From: CAJPPJ01 sp963545265
GTDB lineage: Bacteria > Bacillota_I > Bacilli_A > RF39 > UBA660
DNA length: 64,000 bases
Assembly: GCA_963545265.1 (NCBI GenBank)
Contig: CAUUHY010000003.1
Coordinates: forward strand, 1-64,000
Direction of reading: 5' to 3'
The notes under the pieces were generated by a model, which was not told where the DNA came from, did not search any database, and saw nothing but the letters and a program-made list of their open reading frames with translations. Position numbers and translations under genes: made by a program. This document shows positions 33,502 to 43,713 of the stretch, piece by piece (positions within the stretch are counted from its first letter, which is position 1; the number at the start of each line of letters is the position of its first letter).

Positions 33502-34419
33502 ATGAAACGAAAATTATCTGTAATTGTTCCTTGTTATAATGAAGAGAAAAATATAGTTAAATTTTATAACAAGATTTTAGAAGATTTAAAAGATATAGAC
33601 TTAGAATTAATCTTTATAAATGATGGATCAAAAGATAAAACACAAGTAGAAGTAGATAAACTATTAAAAAATAAAGATTTTAAAATTAAATGTATTAATT
33701 TTTCGAGAAATTTTGGTAAAGAAAGTGCTATGTTAGCAGGGTTAGAAAACGTTAGAAAAGATGCTGATTACATATCTATAATTGATGCTGATTTACAACA
33801 AAATCCTAAATATTTATTAAAAATGTATAAATATTTAAATGAAAATCCAGAAATTGATGAAGTAGCATGTTATCAAAAGAAAAGAAAAGAAGGTATTTTA
33901 TCTATATTTAAAAAGACTTTTTATAAGATTATTAACAGTTTTAGTGAAGTTGAATTTAAAAATGGCGTAAGTGATTTTAGAATGTTTAGGAGACCTGTAC
34001 TAGAAGCTATTATTTCTATTAAAGAACATAATAGGTTTTCTAAGGGAATATTTTCTTATGTAGGATTTAATATCTATTACATGCCTTATGAAGTAGAAAA
34101 AAGAGAAGAAGGAAAAACATCATGGAATTTCTTTAGTTTATTTTCTTATGCTTTATTAGGATTTAAAAACTTTACTAATATATTTTTAAATATTATAAAA
34201 ATTATATCATTATTCTTATTTTTATCATCTATTATATTTTTAGTAGTTAGGATAAAGTTAGGAATAGATAAAATAGATATTTTAATATTTTTAATATTAA
34301 GTATGACTTCTATTAATATATTTGTATTATCATTAATTATGAGTTATATAAAATTGATCGATACAGACACTAAAAATAGACCACAATATATAATTAGGAG
34401 AATTAATACTAATGATTAA
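33502..34419 (+). CDS. Family 2 glycosyltransferase (GtrB/DPM1-like)
   Basis: 305 residues. The GT-A domain has SVIVPCYNEEKNI, FINDGSKD, IDADLQQNP (DxD-type metal site) and a conserved EEGKTSWNFFSLF near the membrane. Two C-terminal helices follow (about 230-250 and 260-285). Relatives move a sugar from a nucleotide donor to undecaprenyl or dolichyl phosphate. The GtrA-like flippase gene overlaps its end by 8 bases, the classic GtrB-GtrA pairing. Confidence 0.93.
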   Translation: MKRKLSVIVPCYNEEKNIVKFYNKILEDLKDIDLELIFINDGSKDKTQVEVDKLLKNKDFKIKCINFSRNFGKESAMLAGLENVRKDADYISIIDADLQQNPKYLLKMYKYLNENPEIDEVACYQKKRKEGILSIFKKTFYKIINSFSEVEFKNGVSDFRMFRRPVLEAIISIKEHNRFSKGIFSYVGFNIYYMPYEVEKREEGKTSWNFFSLFSYALLGFKNFTNIFLNIIKIISLFLFLSSIIFLVVRIKLGIDKIDILIFLILSMTSINIFVLSLIMSYIKLIDTDTKNRPQYIIRRINTND

Positions 34420-34825
34420 AAATTGTTTAAATTTATATAAAAAATATGAAGAAATAATAAATTATATAGTAGTAGGGGGAGTGACTACTATTATATCTAT
34501 ATTATCTTATTATTTATTTAGGATTATATTAAGTTCTAATACAAATTTAAACGTGCAAATATCTACTGTTTTTTCATGGATAGTAGCAGTAACATTTGCA
34601 TATTTTGCTAATAGAATATTTGTTTTTAAATCTAATAATTCTAGAAAAACTGAAGCAGTAAAATTTGTAACTTCAAGAATTATGTCATTATTAATTGAAA
34701 TGTTAGTAATGTTTATATTGACAAGTGTTGTAAAAATAAATGATAAAGTTGCTAAAGTATTAGTACAATTTATAATTGTAATTTTAAATTATTTATTTTC
34801 AAAAATATTTGTTTTTAAAAAATAA
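34412..34825 (+). CDS. GtrA-family membrane protein
   Basis: 137 residues with four membrane helices and the GtrA signatures NYIVVGGVTTIIS near the start, FAYFANRIFVFKS in the middle and LNYLFSKIFVFKK at the end. GtrA proteins are thought to flip undecaprenyl-linked sugars across the membrane. Its partner GT2 lies immediately upstream and the YfhO-like protein could use the flipped sugar; that pathway is inferred. Confidence 0.93.
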   Translation: MIKNCLNLYKKYEEIINYIVVGGVTTIISILSYYLFRIILSSNTNLNVQISTVFSWIVAVTFAYFANRIFVFKSNNSRKTEAVKFVTSRIMSLLIEMLVMFILTSVVKINDKVAKVLVQFIIVILNYLFSKIFVFKK

Positions 34826-34834
34826 GAGGATAAA

Positions 34835-35608
34835 ATGGAAAATAACTTTGATGATATAAAAAATTTAGAAAAAAAAGTTTTAACAAAGGAAGAAAAAGAA
34901 GAAGCATTAAATAAAGTTAGATTTTTAATACTTTTCGTGAGTTTTTTTATCTTTCTTTTTGTTTTAACTTTTTTATATATTAACGGTTTTATATTCAAAA
35001 AGAAGAGTCTTAATAAAAATGTAGAAACAATTGAAAAAATAGAAAAAAATACTCTTTATTCGTTAAATGAAACTAATTTAACGAACAATAAAGAAGCATT
35101 ATCTTTAGTTAATGATTATCATTTTGATTTTTTGTATGAAGAAGAATATAAAAATTCAAGAATTTTTGAAGCAAAAGAATTGTATCTTAAAAATATGAGT
35201 GAGTCTGATAAGATGGTTATATTAAATGTAAGTAATTTTTTTAAGACTTATTTAAAAAATAATTTTTTATATGACTGTAATAAAAAAATAGTAGATAAAG
35301 AAAATTTAGAAAAACAATTTGAAGAAGAGTATAAAACGAAAATAAAAGTAACTGCTTTTGTTACAAAAATATCTTTTGATAATAATAGAGTTTTAGAATA
35401 TAAAAATAATATTTTATCTTGTGTTGAGTTAAAAAATCCAAAGGTACTTAGTAATAAACTTTATCATATAGAAAAAAATAAAAATATAATTAAATATTAT
35501 TATAAAAAATATATAAATGGTAAAGATATAAATAGTAATTTTGTCTTAGTATTTAAATATAATGAAAAAGAAAACAAATATTTTTTAGAAAAAATTGAAA
35601 ATTCATGA
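34835..35608 (+). CDS. Single-pass membrane protein, unknown
   Basis: 257 residues. A charged cytoplasmic N-terminus (about 28 residues), one membrane helix (about 29-52), and a Lys/Asn-rich extracytoplasmic part with two cysteines (YDCNKKI and LSCVELK) that might pair. I recognise no family. An AGAGGA site lies 5 bases before the ATG, and it begins 9 bases after gtrA, so it is probably on the same transcript. Confidence 0.75.
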   Translation: MENNFDDIKNLEKKVLTKEEKEEALNKVRFLILFVSFFIFLFVLTFLYINGFIFKKKSLNKNVETIEKIEKNTLYSLNETNLTNNKEALSLVNDYHFDFLYEEEYKNSRIFEAKELYLKNMSESDKMVILNVSNFFKTYLKNNFLYDCNKKIVDKENLEKQFEEEYKTKIKVTAFVTKISFDNNRVLEYKNNILSCVELKNPKVLSNKLYHIEKNKNIIKYYYKKYINGKDINSNFVLVFKYNEKENKYFLEKIENS

Positions 35609-35666
35609 AATATTTGCTTTTTTTTAAAAAATAAGTATAATAATATAACAAGTTTGGGGGTTTAAT

Positions 35667-36359
35667 ATGATATTTTATATATGTTTTATAATTTCTATAT
35701 TTATATTAGATTTAATTTTAGGTAATTATATAAGAGAAGAAGAAACTGATAATTCTGCTTTACTTCAATTAGTAAAATCTTTATTTGTATTTACATTAAT
35801 AACAGTTTTAGCTTATTTCTTTATTAAGAGTGATTTTTTATATTCTATATTACAAGAAAAATATCCTTTACAAAAAGCAAATAATATAAGACTTATGTTT
35901 TATGTATTATATTTAATACTTTATACTCTTAATTTATATTCTTTATTTGAAGTTAGTATAGATAGTTATACAACTTATCTAGTTAAAAATAATAGTCCTA
36001 AGAAATATTTAGTAATAATATCTACTTTTATAGCTGTAGTATTAGCACAAGTTTTTTTACTTTCAGATACAACTAGATACTCTAATGTTTTAGGTACTAA
36101 TAATTGGTTCTTTTTTATAATTATGTTTATTATAACTATAATTTATCCAGTTTTAGTTGGTATTAAAATTTATAGATATGTAACACATCATGATTATATA
36201 GTTAAAGAAACTAACAGAAAAAGCAATAACGATGATGAAGATGAAGTAATAGCTAGAAAAGTTGAAATTATAGAAACACCAGTTAAAAAAGAAAAAGAAC
36301 ATGAAAAAGATTATTATGAAGATGAGTTTTTAAACGATTTTGATGACGATAATTTTTAA
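35667..36359 (+). CDS. Polytopic membrane protein with acidic tail, unknown
   Basis: 230 residues with five predicted helices and a soluble C-terminal tail rich in Asp/Glu (DYYEDEFLNDFDDDNF at the end). No family recognised. A strong G-run (GGGGG) 6 bases before the ATG acts as ribosome binding site. The following small frame starts at a TTG 2 bases beyond its stop. Confidence 0.75.
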   Translation: MIFYICFIISIFILDLILGNYIREEETDNSALLQLVKSLFVFTLITVLAYFFIKSDFLYSILQEKYPLQKANNIRLMFYVLYLILYTLNLYSLFEVSIDSYTTYLVKNNSPKKYLVIISTFIAVVLAQVFLLSDTTRYSNVLGTNNWFFFIIMFIITIIYPVLVGIKIYRYVTHHDYIVKETNRKSNNDDEDEVIARKVEIIETPVKKEKEHEKDYYEDEFLNDFDDDNF

Positions 36360-36361
36360 TA

Positions 36362-36616
36362 TTGAAAGAATTAGATAGATTATTCAAAATAAGATATGAT
36401 TTGATATCAAACATAAATAGTAAAGAAATAAATAACTTAAGGTATTTTGCTGTTATGGAACAAGATTATAAAAAAATATTGTTTTATAATAGAAAAATTG
36501 ATAGATTAACAGAAAACATTTTATTATTAAATGAAATAAATCAGAAAATAAAAGAAGCAAGAATAGAATATAACAATTATTTAATAAAAAACAATAAAAA
36601 AGATTTTTATAGATAA
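36362..36616 (+). CDS. Small helical hypothetical protein
   Basis: 84 residues from a TTG start at 36362, charged and helical (RLTENILLLNEINQKIKEAR), likely a short coiled coil. No ribosome binding site is evident, but the start lies 2 bases after the previous stop, so coupled translation is possible. An internal ATG gives a shorter alternative. A loose hairpin with a T tract follows the stop. Confidence 0.5.
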   Translation: MKELDRLFKIRYDLISNINSKEINNLRYFAVMEQDYKKILFYNRKIDRLTENILLLNEINQKIKEARIEYNNYLIKNNKKDFYR

Positions 36617-36655
36617 AGTCTTTTTTTTGTATTATAATCCTAATAGGAGAATAAG

Positions 36656-37417
36656 ATGAATAAGATCTTTTTTTGTGATATCGACGATACATTAATAGGA
36701 CAAAAGAAAATAATTTCAAAAAAGAATCTTTTAAGTATTAATAAATGGATAGAAGATAATAATATTTTTGTTTTAGCAACAGGAAGAGGTATAGTTGCAA
36801 TAGAAAATTTTATTAAAAACTATGATTTTGCAAAGTATTATATAGCTTGTAATGGTGCTATTATTTTAGATAAAATAAATAATAAATTGTTACATAATGA
36901 TTATATTTCAAAAGATATAGTTAAATTGTTATATGATTATGGAGTAAAAAATAATATTTTAGTTTATATTCATTCAATGAAAACTACAAAAACGCATATA
37001 ATAGATGAAGATATTTATGAAGTTACTTATGTAGTTAATGAACCTTTTGAAAAAATAAAGTTGGATAAAATAAGAGAATTTGTATCTTTACATAAAGAAG
37101 TACAAATTACACATGATTATTATAATCAATATAAAAAATATCATTTGTTCGATATTAATTTAAAAGGTAATTCTAAAGGTTTAGCTATTAAAAGATTATT
37201 AGAATATTTAGAAATTAATAAATTAGATAGCTTTGCAGTAGGTAATGGAAATAACGATATATCTATGAATAATTATGTTAATAAGATGTTTGCAGTAGAA
37301 AATGCATGTGAAGAATTAAAAGAGATTGTTTTTAAAACAGTAGCTTCTAGTAATGAAGATGGAGTAAGCGAAGCAATAAATGATATAATGGGAGAAGAAA
37401 ATGAAAGAAATAGATAA
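36656..37417 (+). CDS. HAD-IIB (Cof-type) sugar-phosphatase-like hydrolase
   Basis: 253 residues with HAD motifs FCDIDDTLIG (nucleophile Asp near residue 7), VLATGRG (motif II), a Lys in NLKGNSKGLAI (motif III) and AVGNGNNDISM (motif IV). The order and the large C2 cap between motifs II and III mark the Cof/YbiV group, which dephosphorylates sugar phosphates or FMN-like compounds. Exact substrate unknown. A TATAAT box (36633-36638) and AGGAGAA precede the ATG. It overlaps tkt by 17 bases. Confidence 0.92.
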   Translation: MNKIFFCDIDDTLIGQKKIISKKNLLSINKWIEDNNIFVLATGRGIVAIENFIKNYDFAKYYIACNGAIILDKINNKLLHNDYISKDIVKLLYDYGVKNNILVYIHSMKTTKTHIIDEDIYEVTYVVNEPFEKIKLDKIREFVSLHKEVQITHDYYNQYKKYHLFDINLKGNSKGLAIKRLLEYLEINKLDSFAVGNGNNDISMNNYVNKMFAVENACEELKEIVFKTVASSNEDGVSEAINDIMGEENERNR

Positions 37418-39329
37418 AAAGATAATTAATAATATTAGAGGTCTTTCTATAGATATGATAAACAAAGCTAGTAGTGGACACCCTGGTATAGCACTTGGTG
37501 CAGCACCAATACTTTATACTTTGTTTTCTAAATTTTTAAAAATAAATAGAGAAAATCCAAATTGGATTTCAAGAGATAGATTTATATTATCTGCAGGACA
37601 TGGATCAAGTTTATTATATTCATTACTTTTTTATTTAGGTTATTTGAACTTAGAAGATTTGAAAAACTTTCGTAATTTGAATTCGAAAACTCCAGGACAC
37701 CCTGAAATAGAAACATTGGGAGTAGAGATGTCTACTGGTCCTCTTGGCCAAGGAATTGCTTCTTCTGTAGGTTTTGCTATAGCTGAAAAATATCTTAGCA
37801 ATTATTTCAATGATGATGTAATTAATTATAAAACATATTGTTTAGTTGGAGATGGTGATTTAGAAGAAGGTGTAGCACAAGAGGCTATGAGTATAGCTGG
37901 AAATTTATCTCTTAATAATTTGATAGTATTATATGATTCTAATGAAATTACACTTGATGGAAGTTTATATAATTCATGTATTGATAATATAGAATTAAAA
38001 GTAAAATCTATGAATTGGAATTATATTTTTGTAAAAGACGGCGAAAATATTTTGGAAATAGAAAATGCTATTAAAGAAGCTAAAAGAAGCGATAAGCCAG
38101 TACTTATAGAAATAAGAACAGTGATAGGAAAATATTCTTTATTACAAGGAACTCATAAAGTGCATGGAGCTCCTCTTTCTATAGAAGATATAGAGCAATT
38201 AAAAGAAAAACTAGAATTAAGAAATCAGGAATTTTCTGTTTCTCAAGAAACAATTGATGAATTTCAAAAAATGGTAGATGAGAAAAATCAATATCTTTAT
38301 GATAATTGGTTAAAAAAAGTTGATATATTAGATGATAAATTGAAAATTGACTTAGATAATTACATAAATAAAAATTATGATTTGAATTTTGAAGGTCTTA
38401 ATGGAGAAGATGAAGCTGTAAGAGTAGCTAATAATAAAGTTCTTAATTTAATTGCTAAAGAAAATCCTTTTATAATTGGTGGAAGTGCAGATTTAAGAGA
38501 ATCTACAAAAGCTTCTATTACTGATAGTGGATATTTTAACAAAGATAATTATAAAAATAGAAATATTGCCTATGGAATAAGAGAACATGCGATGGGAGCA
38601 ATAAGTAATGGTTTAGCACTATCTGGATTAGTTCCTTTTGCTTCGACTTTCTTATCATTTTCTGATTATTTAAAACCAAGTATTAGATTATCTGCTCTTA
38701 TGAATCAGTTTGTTATATATATATTTACTCATGATTCAATAACAGTAGGAGAAGATGGACCAACTCATCAACCGGTTGAACAATTAGTAGCTTTAAGAAG
38801 TATACCTAACTTAGATGTATATAGACCTAGTGATATGAATGAATTAATTGGTTGTTATAAATCTATGTTTAAAAGAAGAAAAGCTAGTTGTTTAATAGCG
38901 AGTAGAAATAAAACTAAATTAAAAAACGAAACTCAAATAAAATTAGTAGAAAAAGGTGGGTATATATTAAAAGAAACCAAAGAAGTTGATTTTGTAATTA
39001 TATCTTCTGGAGAAGAGTTAGATTTAGCTAGCGATATTTTTGATGATTTAAGTTCTAAAGGATATAACTTAAGGTTAGTATCTATGCCATCTTTAAATAT
39101 TTTTAAAGAGCAAAGTGAAGAATATCAAAAAGAAATACTAACAGATAAAGAAAAATTTGTTATTGAATTTTCTTCATCTATGTCTTGGACATCACTTACT
39201 GAAGAAAAACATATTTTTTCTGTCAATTCTTTTGGAAAAAGTGGAAAAGTTAAAGATATATTAGAGTATTTTAATTTAACTCATGATACAATAGAAAAAG
39301 AAATATTGAAAATGTTAAATGAGAGGTAG
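37401..39329 (+). CDS. tkt: Transketolase
   Basis: 642 residues. It moves two-carbon units between sugar phosphates in the pentose phosphate pathway, using thiamine diphosphate. Visible: SSGHPGIALGAAPI, the ThDP motif from VGDGDLEEGVAQEA to SLNNLIVLYDSN near 150-180, the EHAMGAISNGLAL region with the catalytic Glu near residue 394, and THDSITVGEDGPTHQPVEQL in the Pyr domain. The start overlaps the HAD gene. A surface-protein gene and yneF follow; in B. subtilis yneF is also close to tkt. Confidence 0.96.
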   Translation: MKEIDKKIINNIRGLSIDMINKASSGHPGIALGAAPILYTLFSKFLKINRENPNWISRDRFILSAGHGSSLLYSLLFYLGYLNLEDLKNFRNLNSKTPGHPEIETLGVEMSTGPLGQGIASSVGFAIAEKYLSNYFNDDVINYKTYCLVGDGDLEEGVAQEAMSIAGNLSLNNLIVLYDSNEITLDGSLYNSCIDNIELKVKSMNWNYIFVKDGENILEIENAIKEAKRSDKPVLIEIRTVIGKYSLLQGTHKVHGAPLSIEDIEQLKEKLELRNQEFSVSQETIDEFQKMVDEKNQYLYDNWLKKVDILDDKLKIDLDNYINKNYDLNFEGLNGEDEAVRVANNKVLNLIAKENPFIIGGSADLRESTKASITDSGYFNKDNYKNRNIAYGIREHAMGAISNGLALSGLVPFASTFLSFSDYLKPSIRLSALMNQFVIYIFTHDSITVGEDGPTHQPVEQLVALRSIPNLDVYRPSDMNELIGCYKSMFKRRKASCLIASRNKTKLKNETQIKLVEKGGYILKETKEVDFVIISSGEELDLASDIFDDLSSKGYNLRLVSMPSLNIFKEQSEEYQKEILTDKEKFVIEFSSSMSWTSLTEEKHIFSVNSFGKSGKVKDILEYFNLTHDTIEKEILKMLNER

Positions 39330-39332
39330 TAT

Positions 39333-40520
39333 ATGAAAACATTAAAAAAAATAATTGTTTTAACAATTTTATTAATTGGATTTACAGCTAAAGCTCTTAC
39401 TGTAACTGATGGGGCTATAGTTGGAAAAATGATTGTTAATAAAAGACCTACAGTAGTAAATGAACTTATTACAGTAAATTATGTATTTTTATATAAATCT
39501 AATAAAAATACAAATATTCAAATAAAACTTGAATATCCAACTGAATATTTATCAGCAAAATATGTTGTATCTCTTCCTGGTAAACCAAATCCAGCTTGTC
39601 AATTTACAACATCAGATGTTATAACATGTTATAATGTTGAACATTCAAAAGAACAATTAATAACTGTTATGTATAAAGTTGTTAAGACATTTGATACAGA
39701 TAAGAAAATTTCAGCATCTATAAAAAGTGATTATGAAAAAGTAAAATTTTCAACATCTAAAACAGATATTATAATTCCAAAAATTAAAGCAAAAGATGGA
39801 AGTTTTATTAAAGTATCAGAAAAATATGAAGTAGCAGTAGAAGACAATCAATCTTTAAATTATGAACTAATAAAAGAATATAAAGATAAGAAGTTAACTT
39901 TTACATCAAGCGATCCAACTATAGTTACAGTTGATAAAGATGGTATTTTAACTGGGGTAAAAGAAGGGACTGCAAAAGTTACTATTGCTGCAGAAGATGA
40001 CCAAAAAACTGTTGAAGTAAAAGTAACACCAAAAGAAAAAGAAGAATGTACAGTAAATAAAGTTACAATCACAAAACCAAGTAAATTTATTAGGGTAGGA
40101 GAAGTATTTTCTTTAGATGTAAAACCAGATAATACATGTTTTGATAAGAGAAATTTTAAATATGAAAACAGTGATAGCAGTGTAGTATGGGTTGATACTA
40201 ATGGATATTTAGTAGGTTTAAAATCTGGTAAATCTCATGTTAAAGTCATGTACAATGGAAAAGAACTTGCTAGTTTAGATGTTCAAGTAGGTTTAGAAAA
40301 GAAAAAGTCAAACAACTCTGTTTTAATAATATTAGTGTTAATTGTAATAGTTATTGTAATAGTATTATATTTCTTCTTAGGAAAGAAAAAAACAAAATAT
40401 ACAACTTATGAATCAAGCGATGATAAAGACGATTACAGTAGCAATGCTAATACTAGTTCTAAATCAAAAGATGTAGATAATGAAGAAGAATATTTTGATG
40501 GAATAGATTTAGACGTATAG
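39333..40520 (+). CDS. Exported, C-terminally anchored protein with BIG2 Ig-like domains
   Basis: 395 residues: a signal peptide (1-20), an N-terminal beta domain with a Cys pair (PACQF and ITCYN), two BIG2-type Ig-like domains (FTSSDPTIVTVDKDGILTG and YENSDSSVVWVDTNGYLVG), one membrane helix (about 330-350) and an acidic Ser/Asp-rich cytoplasmic tail (NEEEYFDGIDLDV). The tail on the inside and the Ig domains outside suggest a scaffold or adhesin. AGAGG precedes the ATG; it lies 3 bases after tkt and 9 before yneF, an odd place for a surface protein. Confidence 0.85.
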   Translation: MKTLKKIIVLTILLIGFTAKALTVTDGAIVGKMIVNKRPTVVNELITVNYVFLYKSNKNTNIQIKLEYPTEYLSAKYVVSLPGKPNPACQFTTSDVITCYNVEHSKEQLITVMYKVVKTFDTDKKISASIKSDYEKVKFSTSKTDIIIPKIKAKDGSFIKVSEKYEVAVEDNQSLNYELIKEYKDKKLTFTSSDPTIVTVDKDGILTGVKEGTAKVTIAAEDDQKTVEVKVTPKEKEECTVNKVTITKPSKFIRVGEVFSLDVKPDNTCFDKRNFKYENSDSSVVWVDTNGYLVGLKSGKSHVKVMYNGKELASLDVQVGLEKKKSNNSVLIILVLIVIVIVIVLYFFLGKKKTKYTTYESSDDKDDYSSNANTSSKSKDVDNEEEYFDGIDLDV

Positions 40521-40529
40521 GGAGGTTAA

Positions 40530-40751
40530 ATGTTAAAAGATATATTATTAATTCTTTTAGGAATTGGTGTAGGAGCATTAGTTGGTTTCTTGATATCTAA
40601 GAAATATATGGAAAAGTATTTGGAAAAAAATCCACCGATTAATGAAGATATGATTAAAATGTTAATGGCTCAAATGGGAAGACCAGTTAATCAAAAGCAA
40701 ATTAATCAAATGATGAAACAAATGAAAAACAAAAACAAACTAAGTAATTAG
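40530..40751 (+). CDS. yneF: YneF-family (UPF0154) small membrane protein
   Basis: 73 residues: one N-terminal membrane helix (LLILLGIGVGALVGFLI) and a helical tail with KYMEKYLEKNPPINEDMIKM and MMAQMG-like text (LMAQMGRPVNQKQINQMMKQ), the UPF0154 signature. It is close to tkt, as in B. subtilis. Function unknown. GGAGG precedes the ATG. Its last codons form the 5' half of the terminator stem. Confidence 0.92.
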   Translation: MLKDILLILLGIGVGALVGFLISKKYMEKYLEKNPPINEDMIKMLMAQMGRPVNQKQINQMMKQMKNKNKLSN

Positions 40752-40764
40752 TTTGTTTTTGTTT
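40727..40764 (+). terminator. Long terminator hairpin overlapping the yneF 3' end
   Basis: A 16-bp perfect stem (40727-40742 with 40749-40764) and a 6-base loop; the stop codon lies at the start of the 3' arm. Confidence 0.85.
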
Positions 40765-40842
40765 GACATAAAAAACAATATAACTATAAAATTTAAAAAC
40801 ATATAGTTTTAATATTATATAATCATAATATAAGAGGTTATT

Positions 40843-43713
40843 ATGAAAAATAAGCAGTATTTAGTTTTATTAATTGGATTTTTAATGTTAGTGATGTCTT
40901 TTTTCCTTTTTAAAAAAAATGATAGTATAACAACTAAAAAATTAAAAGAGTTAAATTATGATGTAACTTATCGGGAAGCTTTTCCAGATAAAAATTTAAG
41001 AAGAGGTATAATACTTTGTATTATGCGTAATAAGTGTGGAGAAGATGATTATAATTCTGGAGCATATGAATATGAAAAATATAATGATTCTATCCAAAAA
41101 TGGCCTTCAACTAGTGAATATTTTAATAAGTATTATCAAACTATAATTTTTAATTCTAATTATGGTCCAACTATATACGATCATCAATTAAATCTAAAAG
41201 AAAGAGAAAAAATAAAAAAAGAAGATTTAGAAAAAATAAAGGTTTTGTTGTCTAATGAATTTACTAAAAATGTTAATAGTTTACAAGGAATAGAATATTT
41301 AACTAATTTAAAAGCAGTTGTCTTGCATAAAGTTATGCAAGAAGATATAGATTTTTCATATAATAAAAAATTAGAAAAATTATATATAAATGTTGTAACT
41401 GATGATGCATATCCTAGACCTATAAAAAATATAAATCTTAATCAAAATATTAAACTAAAAGAATTAGCTATAAAATTAGATAAAAATGATAGCATTTTAG
41501 ACTATTCAAATTTAATAAACTTAGAAACAATAATATTACAAGAAAGTAAAATTAAAACTATTCTTTTACCAAGTAGTGCTAAAATAGTAGATTTAAGTAA
41601 TAATAATATAAAAGAGATAAATTTAAAAAATAATTCAAATAATATCGAAAAACTTAATATGCAATCAAATCCAATAACTAATATAAATATAGATAATTTA
41701 GTTAAATTAAAATATATTAACCTTAATAATACAAAATTAAAAAATAATATAAATTTTAGTAAAAATATTGATATAGAAGAAGTATATATTGGATCTCAAA
41801 GTACAATCAAAATAGAAAGCTTAGATTTTAGCCATAATTTAAAATTAAAAAAATTGACATTAAGTGCAGAATTAAAAAATTTAAATCTAGATAATGTAAC
41901 AAAATTAGATTTTTTATATTTAATAAATAATTCTATAAATGAACTTGATTTAACAAAAAATCCAAAACTTGGTGAAGCTGGAGGAAGCATAAGTTTAGGT
42001 GATAATCATATATCTAATTTAAAAGTGAATTCTAATTTAAGTGGTGGAACATATCAAACTTTAAAATTTAAAATAAAGAAAAATGCTTATCAAAATATAC
42101 CAATTTATTATAATAATCAAAAAGTAGAGTTAAATAATAATACTAGTTTTATAAAAAAAGATGGTAAGTATTTATTTACAACTTTAGGAACATTTAATGA
42201 AAGAGCAGAAAAAACACTAAATAATTTTACATATTCAGCTGGTGTTGTTGTTGAAGTAGAAGCAGGTGAAGAAGCAAGTTTTAATCCTGAAATAGATCAA
42301 AAAGATTATATGCCACTTTTAAATGAAGAAATAACAAAAGAAGCGATAAAGAAGATGATTACTAATTTACCAGACAATATAAAAGAATTTGAAATTGTTG
42401 ATCCAAAACCAACTATATTTAATAGTAATGCTAAACAAAAAATTAGAGTAAGAGTAACATTTAGTGATGATACATTTAAAGAATTTGATGTACCGGTAAA
42501 TATTTATAAAGTAAATTATATTCCACCAACTGGAAGAATTATTCCAAATCCAGTAGAAGTTATAGAAGAAAAAGCAGTAAATATTTCAATTACTAGAACG
42601 TATGAAAAAGAAAATTATATAGATGAAGTTAATTTAATAAAATATGTACAAGATGAGATAATTAATTATCATCATGATAATGTACCTAGTGGAGTAGTAT
42701 TTAATGGAAATGGATATAATGGAGTAATAAATTATATTTTTACTGGAACAGAAGAAGAACATACATTTGTTATTTCTCATTCGGAAGATACAAAAAGTGG
42801 AGGACCTGGTTGGAGTGATAGAATTCAAATAAAATTGTTAAGGGATACAGATGGTGATGGAATACCTGATATTAAAGATGATGATAAGGATGGAGATGGA
42901 TATTCCAATGCATTAGAAATAGCTAAGGGAAGTGATCCGTATAATAAAAATTCAACACCAGATATGACAAAGAAAAAGCAATTAGATGAACTTGTAAAAG
43001 ATCTTGAAAAACTAATTAATAATACTAAAGATAATCCATTTAATAATAAAAATAAACTAGATGTAGATAATCTGAAAAATAATATTTTACCTGATAAAGA
43101 AAATAAAAAGAATGATATGAAAAATTCATATAATGATAGTACTTCTGATACAGATTTAGAAAATTTAAAACAAAAAGTAGAAAAAGAAATAGATGATTTA
43201 AAAAAAGAAATAAATAAATTAAGAGATAAAGCTAATTTTAATGAGTTAGATAAAGAAATATCAAAAGATATAGAAGAAGATATTTATACACCTGAATCAG
43301 TTAAGCCATTAAAAGATAAGATAGAAGAAGCAAAAAATATTTCTAGAGATACAGCAACACAAGAAGATGTTGATAATATGACTAAGATTATTAAAAATTT
43401 AAAAGATAAATTAGTTATAGATAGAACAAAACTTAAAAATAAGATAGATGAGTTAGAAAAAGCGATAGAAGAAAATAAATGTATAACAGAAGAATGTAAA
43501 AAAACATTAGAAGCAGCAAAAGAATTATATACTAAAACAAATATAACTAAAGAAGAAATGTTAGATATGATAAAAAGAATAGATTTATTATTAAATAAAA
43601 AAATTATATTTGAAAATCCTAAGACAGGTATTTTATCATATACTTTAGTAATAATATTTATAATTTTAATTAGTGTATTTTTAATAAAACAAAAGAAAAA
43701 TTATATAAGATAA
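40843..43713 (+). CDS. LRR surface protein with Rib-like and calcium repeats and an NPKTG sorting signal
   Basis: 956 residues. Order: signal peptide/anchor (5-24); an LRR cap (YREAFPDKNLRRGIIL); leucine-rich repeats (about 140-400, e.g. VDLSNNNIKEINLKNN); a Rib-like domain (to about 560, ending TFKEFDVPVNIY); a beta domain; a calcium-type repeat (DTDGDGIPDIKDDDKDGDGY, about 667-690); a long helical Lys/Glu-rich stalk (700-915); and a sortase signal, NPKTG at about 924, then a helix and KQKKNYIR. It is the only family member in the window with a wall-anchoring signal. Likely an adhesin or surface interaction protein. No sortase gene is in the window. Confidence 0.9.
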   Translation: MKNKQYLVLLIGFLMLVMSFFLFKKNDSITTKKLKELNYDVTYREAFPDKNLRRGIILCIMRNKCGEDDYNSGAYEYEKYNDSIQKWPSTSEYFNKYYQTIIFNSNYGPTIYDHQLNLKEREKIKKEDLEKIKVLLSNEFTKNVNSLQGIEYLTNLKAVVLHKVMQEDIDFSYNKKLEKLYINVVTDDAYPRPIKNINLNQNIKLKELAIKLDKNDSILDYSNLINLETIILQESKIKTILLPSSAKIVDLSNNNIKEINLKNNSNNIEKLNMQSNPITNINIDNLVKLKYINLNNTKLKNNINFSKNIDIEEVYIGSQSTIKIESLDFSHNLKLKKLTLSAELKNLNLDNVTKLDFLYLINNSINELDLTKNPKLGEAGGSISLGDNHISNLKVNSNLSGGTYQTLKFKIKKNAYQNIPIYYNNQKVELNNNTSFIKKDGKYLFTTLGTFNERAEKTLNNFTYSAGVVVEVEAGEEASFNPEIDQKDYMPLLNEEITKEAIKKMITNLPDNIKEFEIVDPKPTIFNSNAKQKIRVRVTFSDDTFKEFDVPVNIYKVNYIPPTGRIIPNPVEVIEEKAVNISITRTYEKENYIDEVNLIKYVQDEIINYHHDNVPSGVVFNGNGYNGVINYIFTGTEEEHTFVISHSEDTKSGGPGWSDRIQIKLLRDTDGDGIPDIKDDDKDGDGYSNALEIAKGSDPYNKNSTPDMTKKKQLDELVKDLEKLINNTKDNPFNNKNKLDVDNLKNNILPDKENKKNDMKNSYNDSTSDTDLENLKQKVEKEIDDLKKEINKLRDKANFNELDKEISKDIEEDIYTPESVKPLKDKIEEAKNISRDTATQEDVDNMTKIIKNLKDKLVIDRTKLKNKIDELEKAIEENKCITEECKKTLEAAKELYTKTNITKEEMLDMIKRIDLLLNKKIIFENPKTGILSYTLVIIFIILISVFLIKQKKNYIR

